This document shows positions 54,072 to 64,000 of a stretch of 64,000 nucleotides of DNA, piece by piece. Below the pieces are notes generated by a model. It was not told the DNA's origin and ran no database searches. It saw only the letters and a list, made by a program, of their open reading frames with translations. Source of the DNA: JBBSBL01 sp963735885. GTDB lineage: Bacteria > Actinomycetota > Thermoleophilia > Solirubrobacterales > Solirubrobacteraceae. How positions within the stretch are numbered: position 1 is the first letter of the stretch; the number at the start of each line of letters is the position of its first letter. A program made the position numbers and the translations under genes. The stretch spans positions 806,001 to 870,000 of the forward strand of contig CAVTMP010000004.1 of the NCBI GenBank assembly GCA_963735885.1, written 5' to 3'.

Positions 54072-54707
54072 TCAGCCCGCGGCGCGACCCTCGACGGCGA
54101 GCAGCACGCGCTTGCGCTCGAGCCCGCCGGTGTAGCCGCCGATCCCGCCGCCGGCGTGCACCACCCGGTGGCAGGGGACGACGATCGGGACCGGGTTCGC
54201 GCCGAGCGCGTTGCCCGCCGCCCGCGCGGCCCGCGGGCTCCCGGCCGTGCGCGCCACCTCGCCGTAGCTCCGGACCTGGCCGAACGGGATCGCCCGGGTC
54301 GCCGCGAGCACCCGGCGCCCGAAGCCGCGCGCCAGCGCGAGGTCGACCGGCACCGCGAAGAGCTCGCGGCGACCGGCGAAGTACTCGTCCAGCTCCCGGC
54401 GCACCGGGTCGAGCCGGGCGGGAGCCTCGAGCATCCGCGGCGAGAGCCGGACGGCGAGATCCTCGAGGACGGCGTCCGGCCCGTCGTCCGTGTAGCCCAC
54501 CCGCACGAGGCCCCGCGGCGTCGCGGCGAGCACGACCGGCCCCACCGGCGTGGGCTCGACGGCGTAGGCGACGTCGAGCAGCCCGGCCTCCGCCGCGGCG
54601 GCGACGACGTCTGCGGCCGGGCCCGGATCGAGCGCCCGGCCCGCGGCGCGCAGGGCGCGGTCGAGGTCGTCCGTCGGCGCTCCCGCGCGCGTGCGGTCCG
54701 TCGTCAT
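54072..54707 (-). CDS. ogt: Methylated-DNA--protein-cysteine methyltransferase with N-terminal extension
   Basis: 211-residue suicidal repair protein that takes the alkyl group from O6-alkylguanine. The C-terminal domain has IPFGQVRSYGEVA, ANPVPIVVPCHRVV with acceptor Cys179 and GGYTGGLERKRVLL. About 45 N-terminal residues (DDLDRALRAAGRALDPGPAADVV) precede the usual start and are helical, with no zinc motif; they resemble the position of an anti-sigma-like segment. ATG at 54707 overlaps the sigma-factor gene (ATGA). Confidence 0.88.
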   Translation of the reverse strand: MTTDRTRAGAPTDDLDRALRAAGRALDPGPAADVVAAAAEAGLLDVAYAVEPTPVGPVVLAATPRGLVRVGYTDDGPDAVLEDLAVRLSPRMLEAPARLDPVRRELDEYFAGRRELFAVPVDLALARGFGRRVLAATRAIPFGQVRSYGEVARTAGSPRAARAAGNALGANPVPIVVPCHRVVHAGGGIGGYTGGLERKRVLLAVEGRAAG

Positions 54708-55186
54708 CGCCGCCACACCTCCCGGAGCCGTCGCAGCCCCTCGAGCACGTTGCGCCGCGCCGCCTCGGGCGTGGTGCCCATGGCGCGGCCGATCTCCGCG
54801 TAGTCCAGGTCGCCGACGTGCCGCAGCACCACGGCGGCGCGCTGCTTGGGGGGCAGCGCCCGCACGTGCGCCCACAGCTCCGGCTCCTCGGCCCCCGGCG
54901 GCTCCGGCGCGCCCCGCTCGGGCACGGCCGCCACGGGGACCGCCCGGCGCGCCCGACCCCGGTGGGCGTCGAGCGCCTTGCGGTGGGCGATCGTGAAGAG
55001 CCAGCCGCGCAGGTTCTCGGGGGAGGAGACTCGCGGATAGGCGCGGAGCGCCGCGAGGCACGTCTCCTGCCAGCAGTCGTCGGCCTCGGGCCCGGCCGTC
55101 GCCACGAGGAAGCGCCGCACGTCGCGCCCGTGGGCGTCGAGCAGCGCCTGGAACGGCGGCAGGGTCGCGGCGGCCATCACCGACAT
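54704..55186 (-). CDS. ECF RNA polymerase sigma factor
   Basis: 160-residue extracytoplasmic-function-type sigma factor. Region 2 has DDCWQETCLAALRAYPR and ENLRGWLFTIAHRKALDAHR; region 4 has LPPKQRAAVVLRHVGDLDYAEIGRAMGTTPEAARRNVLEGLRRLREV. No transmembrane anti-sigma gene is next to it; the gene directly downstream, overlapping by ATGA, is ogt. This suggests control of an alkylation or DNA-damage response. Confidence 0.88.
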   Translation of the reverse strand: MSVMAAATLPPFQALLDAHGRDVRRFLVATAGPEADDCWQETCLAALRAYPRVSSPENLRGWLFTIAHRKALDAHRGRARRAVPVAAVPERGAPEPPGAEEPELWAHVRALPPKQRAAVVLRHVGDLDYAEIGRAMGTTPEAARRNVLEGLRRLREVWRR

Positions 55187-55336
55187 TCAACGACGCGGCG
55201 CGGCGCGGCGTGAGATCCTCGACGCCGGGCGCCCGTACCGCCCGAGGGGCGCGGGCGTGGTTTGCCCGGGCCCCGGGCCGGGAACGACGTGCAGACCGGC
55301 GTGGCGCGAGCGCCCGCCGAACGAAAGGAGACTGAA

Positions 55337-55846
55337 ATGTCGGTGCGCACCAGTTCCGAGGGCATCCTGTCCGACGAGAACCGCTCCAAGCGCGAGGAGA
55401 TCATCGGCCTGCTGACCCGGGCGTACTGGATGGAGATCGAGACCGTGATGAGCTACATCGCCAACTCGATCAACCCGGACGGCGTCCGCGCGCAGGAGAT
55501 CGTCGAGTCGCTCCAGGAGGACATCCAGGAGGAGCTCGGCCACGCGCAGCAGTACGCGAACCGCATCAAGGAGCTCTACGGCGTCGTGCCCGGCTCGATG
55601 GGCTTCACGGCCGAGCAGCGCTACCTCCAGCCGCCGGAGCGCCAGACCGACACGGTCCACGTCATCAAGGGCGTGATCGAGGCCGAGACCGGCGCGATCG
55701 AGCACTACAACCGGATCATCGAGGCGACCGACGGCGTCGACTGGGTCACCCAGGACATGGTCATCGCGATCCTTCGCGACGAGGAGGGCCATCGCCGGCT
55801 CTTCGAGGGCTACCTGCGCGAGTACGAGGCGGAGGGCCTCGCCTAG
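55337..55846 (+). CDS. Ferritin-like (bacterioferritin/Dps-like) protein
   Basis: 169-residue four-helix bundle. Glu/His pairs typical of di-iron sites: EIETVMSYIANSIN, EDIQEELGHAQQYANRI, EAETGAIEHYNRIIE and RDEEGHRRLFEGYL. Length and ExxH spacing match bacterioferritin-type ferritin-like proteins rather than Dps. Strong AAAGGAG ribosome site before ATG 55337. Likely stores or detoxifies iron in the cytosol; stress link is inference. Confidence 0.87.
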   Translation: MSVRTSSEGILSDENRSKREEIIGLLTRAYWMEIETVMSYIANSINPDGVRAQEIVESLQEDIQEELGHAQQYANRIKELYGVVPGSMGFTAEQRYLQPPERQTDTVHVIKGVIEAETGAIEHYNRIIEATDGVDWVTQDMVIAILRDEEGHRRLFEGYLREYEAEGLA

Positions 55847-55879
55847 CACCCGGTCGCCCGGCAAGCCCCGGCCCGCCGC

Positions 55880-55909
55880 TTGACCGGGCCGGGGCCGAGC
55901 CGATAGACC
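55880..55909 (+). promoter_or_regulatory. Promoter of ku
   Basis: TTGACC (55880-55885), an 18-base spacer and TAGACC (55904-55909). The -10 ends 7 bases before ATG 55917, so the transcript would be leaderless. One of the best sigma-70-like promoters in the window. Confidence 0.65.
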
Positions 55910-55916
55910 CTCACGC

Positions 55917-56923
55917 ATGCCCCGCGCGATCTGGACCGGCGCGATCAGCTTCGGGCTCGTCAACGTGCCCGTGAAGCTCTACAGCGCCACCTCCTCGAAG
56001 ACCGTCCGCTTCCACAACCTCCACGACCGCGACGGCGTGCGGCTGCGCCAGAAGCGCATCTGCCCGGCCGACGGGGAGGAGGTCGCCTACGAGCGACGTC
56101 GTCAAGGGCTACGAGATCGCCCCGGACCGCTACGTGATCATCACCCAGGACGAGCTCGACGGGCTCGATCCCAAGGCGACGAAGACGATCGACATCGAGG
56201 ACTTCGTCGACCTCGCGCAGATCGACCCGATCTACTACGACCAGCGCCTACTACCTCGCTGCCGGCGACCGGCGGCGCGAAGGCCTACCGCCTGCTGCTC
56301 GAGGCGATGGACGCGGCCGGGCAAGGTCGGGATCGGCCGCGTCGTGCTGCGCACCAAGCAGCAGCTCTGCGCGCTGCGCGCCGCGGGCGAGGTGCTGATC
56401 GCTGTCGACGATGCTCTACGGCGACGAGGTCCTCGCGCCCGAGCCGCTCGACGAGCTCGAGTCGCGCTCGGCGAGGTCGAGGCGACCGAGCGCGAGCGTC
56501 GCGATGGCCCAGCAGCTGATCGACTCGCTGTCGGGCTCGTTCGAGCCCGGAGCGCTACCGCGACGAGTACCGCGACCGCGTGCTCGAGCTGATCGAGCGC
56601 AAGGCCGCCGGCGAGGAGATCGCCGTCCAGCCGGAGGCCGAGGCGCCGGCCGCCCGCCCCGGACCTGATGGCGGCGCTCGAGGCGAGCCTCGCCGAGGTC
56701 CGCTCCGAGCGCGGGGCGCGGGACGCGGGCAACGGGCGGCGAAGACGCCGGGCCCCGAGCGCGCGGACGGCAAGGCGGCCCCGAAGCCGGCGCCCAAGCG
56801 CGCGTCGGCGAAGGCCGCGCCCAAGCGCGCGGCGGCCAAGGCGGCGCCCAAGCCCGCGGCCGCCAAGAAGCCGGCCGCAAGAAGCGCCCGGCGGCCAGGC
56901 CGGGGCCGTCGGCCAAGCGCTGA
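55917..56923 (+). CDS. ku: Ku, non-homologous end-joining protein (several frameshifts as read)
   Basis: About 330 residues. Homodimeric ring that threads onto DNA ends and recruits LigD. RAIWTGAISFGLVNVPVKLYSATS, FHNLHDRDGVRLRQKRICPADGEEV, GYEIAPDRYVIITQDELD, AYRLLLEAMDAAGKVGIGRVV and MLYGDEVLAPEPLDELE are all recognisable bacterial Ku blocks, in three alternating frames. Indels near 56093, 56250, 56270, 56322, 56405 and several from 56460 to 56880 must be corrected. The Lys/Ala/Pro-rich tail (56770-56920) is the DNA-binding extension of longer bacterial Ku. No ligD lies in the window. Confidence 0.85.
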
Positions 56924-56951
56924 GGCCCCTCGTTCCGGCCTGCTGCGGCCG

Positions 56952-56957
56952 TATACT
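56952..56957 (+). promoter_or_regulatory. -10 of gltBD
   Basis: TATACT, the closest match to the TATAAT consensus in the window, 43 bases before ATG 57001. No good -35 is seen. Confidence 0.55.
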
Positions 56958-57000
56958 GGGCCGCTTCTCGCGTGTTCCCACCGCTCGACGCACCGCCACG

Positions 57001-61577
<4,577 letters not shown>

Positions 61578-61578
<1 letters not shown>

Positions 61579-63152
61579 TGGGTGAGCTCGGCGCGTTCCT
61601 CCGGATCCAGCGGGTCGGCTTCGACAAGCGCGATCCGCGCGTCCGCGTCACCGACTACGAGCAGTACTTCGACCTCCAGCCCGAGGACGAGCTCGCGCGC
61701 CAGGGCGCGCGGTGCATGGACTGCGGCGTCCCGTTCTGCCACGAGGGCTGCCCGCTCGGCAACCTGATCCCGGACTGGAACGACCTCGTCTACCGCGGCA
61801 AGTGGCGCGAGGCGATCGACCAGCTCCACGCGACGAACAACTTCCCGGAGTTCACCGGCCGCATCTGCCCGGCGCCGTGCGAGTCGGCCTGCGTGCTGGC
61901 GATCAACGACGACCCGGTGACGATCGAGCAGATCGAGATGGCGATCGTCGAGCGCGCGTTCGAGGAGGGCTGGGTCGTGCCCGAGCCGCCGGATCGCCGG
62001 ACGGGCAAGACGGTCGCGGTGGTCGGCTCCGGGCCCGCCGGGCTCGCGGTCGCCGCCGAGCTGAACCGCTGCGGCCACGAGGTCACCGTCTACGAGCGCG
62101 ACGAGGGACCGGGCGGGCTGATGCGCTTCGGCGTCCCGGACGCGAAGCTGCGAGAAGCCGGTGATCGACCGGCGCGTCGCGATCCTCGAGGCGGAGGGGA
62201 TCGCCGTTCGGTACGGCGTCGACGTCGGCGTGGACGTCACCGCCACCGAGCTGCGCGAGCGCCACGACGCCGTCGTCGTCGCGATCGGCTCGCGCGTGCA
62301 CCGCGACCTCGAGGTCCCGGGACGCGAGCTCGCCGGGGTCCACTTCGCGATGGACTACCTCTACCAGCGCAACCGCTACGTCGCGGCGCACGAGGGCCGC
62401 CCGTCGCGGGCGCCCGAGCCCGGCGCGGAGATCCGGGCCGAGGGCAAGCGCGTCGTCGTGATCGGCGGCGGGGACACCGGCATGGACTGCATCTCGAACG
62501 CGCACCGCGAGGGGGCCGCAGGACGTGGTGATGCTCGACGTCTACCAGGAGCTGCCCCGAGCGGTCGCGACGACCGCGACACCCGTGGCCGCTGCCGCCG
62601 AAGCGGACGCTCACGACCTACGCGCTCGAGGAGGGCGGCGAGCGCCGGTGGGGGACGGAGGTGACCGGCTTCGCCGGCGCGGACGGACGGGTCGCGGCCG
62701 TTCACGGCCGCCGGGTCACCGGGACCTCGTCCCGCGACCTCGAGCCGATCCCGGGCAGCGAGTTCGAGCTGCCGCGCGGACCTCGTGCTGATCGCGATCG
62801 GCTTCTCGGGGCCGGAGCGGGACGGCGCGGTCGAGCAGCTCGGCGTCGACCTCGACCCGCGCGGCAACGTGCGGGCGCCGATCTACGCGAGCTCGGTCGA
62901 CGGCGTCTTCGCCTGCGGCGACGCCCGCACCGGCCAGTCGCTCGTCGTCACCGCGATCGCCGAGGGCCGCAAGTGCGCGCGGATCGTCAACCGCACCTCG
63001 GCGGCAGCCCGATGGACGCGGACCGCGAGCGCCTGGCGGTCGGCGCGCTCGATCTCGAGGGCGACGCCGAGCACCCGCTGCGCTCCGAGGCGCTGGCGGC
63101 GGGCACGGTCCGGGAGGGCGAGGACTTCTTCTCGGGGCCGGGGGCGAAGTAG
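61578..63152 (+). CDS. gltD: Glutamate synthase small subunit (several frameshifts as read)
   Basis: About 520 residues. Passes NADPH electrons by FAD and two 4Fe-4S clusters to GltB. N-terminal Cys motifs CMDCGVPFCHEGCPLGNLIP and CPAPCESACVL, FAD motif VAVVGSGPAGLAVAAELN, NADP motif VVVIGGGDTGMDCI and the ending GVFACGDARTGQSLVVTAIAEGRKCARIV are clear. Indels near 62155, 62518, several from 62545 to 62780 and one missing C near 63003 break the frame. ATG at 61578 shares a base with the gltB stop. Confidence 0.9.
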
Positions 63153-63179
63153 GGCACGACTCGGCTTGCGTCCGGGCCG

Positions 63180-63575
63180 GTGTGGGTGGATACTCGCCGT
63201 CGTGGTGCTGAGGGTCCGGGGGAGGGCCGTGCCACGGGCCTGACGCCGGGCGCGCACGTCATCCGTCTTGTCGCCCGCGACCGCAGCGGGCGGGACGGCA
63301 GCGCGAAGGTGCGGGTCCGCATCCTCGCGGTGCGGCCCTTCTTCACCGCCGTCTCGGTGCCGGCGCGCCTCTCCCGCCGAGCGCGCTCGGTGCGCCTGAA
63401 GCTCGCGACGAACGTGGACGCCGTGCTGCGCGCCGGCGGGCGGCGCTACGCGCTCTCGAGGCGAACCCGGGCCATCGTGGTCCGCGTCACGCCCGGCCGC
63501 CGGACTCTCGCGCTCGGGGTCCGCCTCAGCGCCGGGCGCAAGAGCGCCACGAAGACCCTGCGGATCTCGCGCTGA
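63180..63575 (+). CDS. Ig-like C-terminal domain remnant of a surface protein
   Basis: About 131 codons from GTG 63180, but the recognisable part begins near 63235 (TGLTPGAHVIRLVARDRSGRD) and reads like the last one or two Ig/PKD-type domains of a larger exported protein, with KLATNVDAVLRAGGRRYALS after it. There is no signal peptide. A TATACT-like GATACT at 63189 with a GTG at 63202 in another frame hints at a frameshifted or truncated gene. It may be a remnant; function unknown. Confidence 0.4.
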   Translation: MWVDTRRRGAEGPGEGRATGLTPGAHVIRLVARDRSGRDGSAKVRVRILAVRPFFTAVSVPARLSRRARSVRLKLATNVDAVLRAGGRRYALSRRTRAIVVRVTPGRRTLALGVRLSAGRKSATKTLRISR

Positions 63576-63668
63576 GCGGAACCGGCACACGCTCCGCCGC
63601 GCGTCGGTAGGGTCCGAGTCCTGCCCGGCCGCCGCGAGGGCGGTCCGCCACCCCGTCCGAGGAGTCCG

Positions 63669-64000
63669 ATGCCGTCTCGCACCCTTCGCAGCGCCGCGCT
63701 CGCCGCGGTCTCCCTCGTCGCCCTGGCCGCTCCCGCCGGCGCCTCCGCCGCCGGCGAGGCGTCCGACTACGCCGCCCAGGCCTACAACGTCCTGCCCGCG
63801 GGGGCCTTCGGCGGCCTGCCCACGACGCCGAACTCCACGAACCAGGTCCCGCTCTACGACGGGCTCACGCCGCTGAAGAAGAACGTCACGGCGAACGACC
63901 TGCGCACCCGCTTCCTCTCCGAGCGCTTCGGCGTCGGCAGCGACGGCCCGGTCGTCAGCGAGGACAACACCGGCCGTGCCGGCCTCACGATCCAGCGCGA
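63669..64000 (+). CDS. Penicillin-acylase-family protein, 5' part (runs off the window)
   Basis: First 110 codons of a secreted N-terminal-nucleophile hydrolase candidate. Signal peptide MPSRTLRSAALAAVSLVALA ending AGASA, then AYNVLPAGAFGGLP, LYDGLTPLKKNVTANDL and RFGVGSDGPVV, a propeptide-like arrangement I know from actinobacterial penicillin/acyl-homoserine-lactone acylase relatives; the next expected block (GVPHIYA) lies outside. ATG 63669 has a GAGGAGT ribosome site. The catalytic Ser cannot be checked here. Confidence 0.65.
   Translation, partial: MPSRTLRSAALAAVSLVALAAPAGASAAGEASDYAAQAYNVLPAGAFGGLPTTPNSTNQVPLYDGLTPLKKNVTANDLRTRFLSERFGVGSDGPVVSEDNTGRAGLTIQR

Overview
The window is very GC-rich chromosomal DNA of an actinobacterium. 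Supporting signs are frequent GTG and TTG starts, the actinobacterial PspAA and PspAB proteins, a SARP-type regulator, a CvpA-trypsin (MarP-like) protease, and two c-di-AMP (ydaO-type) riboswitches in front of wall hydrolases. My best guess is the Thermoleophilia/Solirubrobacterales group; this is inferred from gene content and not proven. No rRNA, tRNA, CRISPR array, insertion sequence or prophage was seen.

Layout. (1) 142-16701, minus strand: a surface-polysaccharide operon, mostly joined by ATGA/GTGA overlaps. Reading in the direction of transcription it holds an orphan LuxR-type response regulator, a polyprenyl-phosphate sugar transferase, a GT2 enzyme, an FAD oxidoreductase, a polytopic membrane protein, an NAD-dependent epimerase, a giant secreted Ig-like/DUF4082 protein, a Wzx-like flippase, a second GT2 and a secreted beta-helix protein. 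(2) 16966-20464: a PAS-SARP regulator, a hexapeptide acyltransferase and a cell-wall-binding lipoprotein with a small partner. (3) 20585-31207: an envelope-stress and wall-remodelling block. A c-di-AMP riboswitch with an NlpC/P60 hydrolase, a GH84 enzyme, pspA-pspAA, htpX-pspAB with an MFS transporter and a beta-propeller protein, a coiled-coil/proline-rich protein, and a second c-di-AMP riboswitch with a leader ORF and an M23 endopeptidase. (4) 31273-37557: lgt, an alpha/beta hydrolase, the lysA-hom-thrC-thrB operon and an NTF2-like protein. (5) 37645-44753: L,D-transpeptidase, ParA, zinc-ribbon/FHA protein, small proteins, a transpeptidase PBP and the MarP-like protease. (6) 44787-56923: DNA topology and repair (type IA topoisomerase, AddB- and AddA-like proteins, Ogt with an ECF sigma factor, Ku) plus a cupin and a ferritin-like protein. 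(7) 57001-63152: glutamate synthase gltB-gltD, then a domain remnant and the start of a penicillin-acylase-family gene at the right edge.

Two features run through the window. Many genes carry a TANNNT -10 element only 7-12 bases before an ATG or GTG with no Shine-Dalgarno, which points to leaderless transcripts. Single-base indels break several genes that must be intact (gltB, gltD, ku, topB, the addAB-like pair, the giant surface gene). They are strongly clustered, with none seen over most of the remaining window, so they are more likely sequence errors than biology. Coordinates for those genes span the whole repaired gene.
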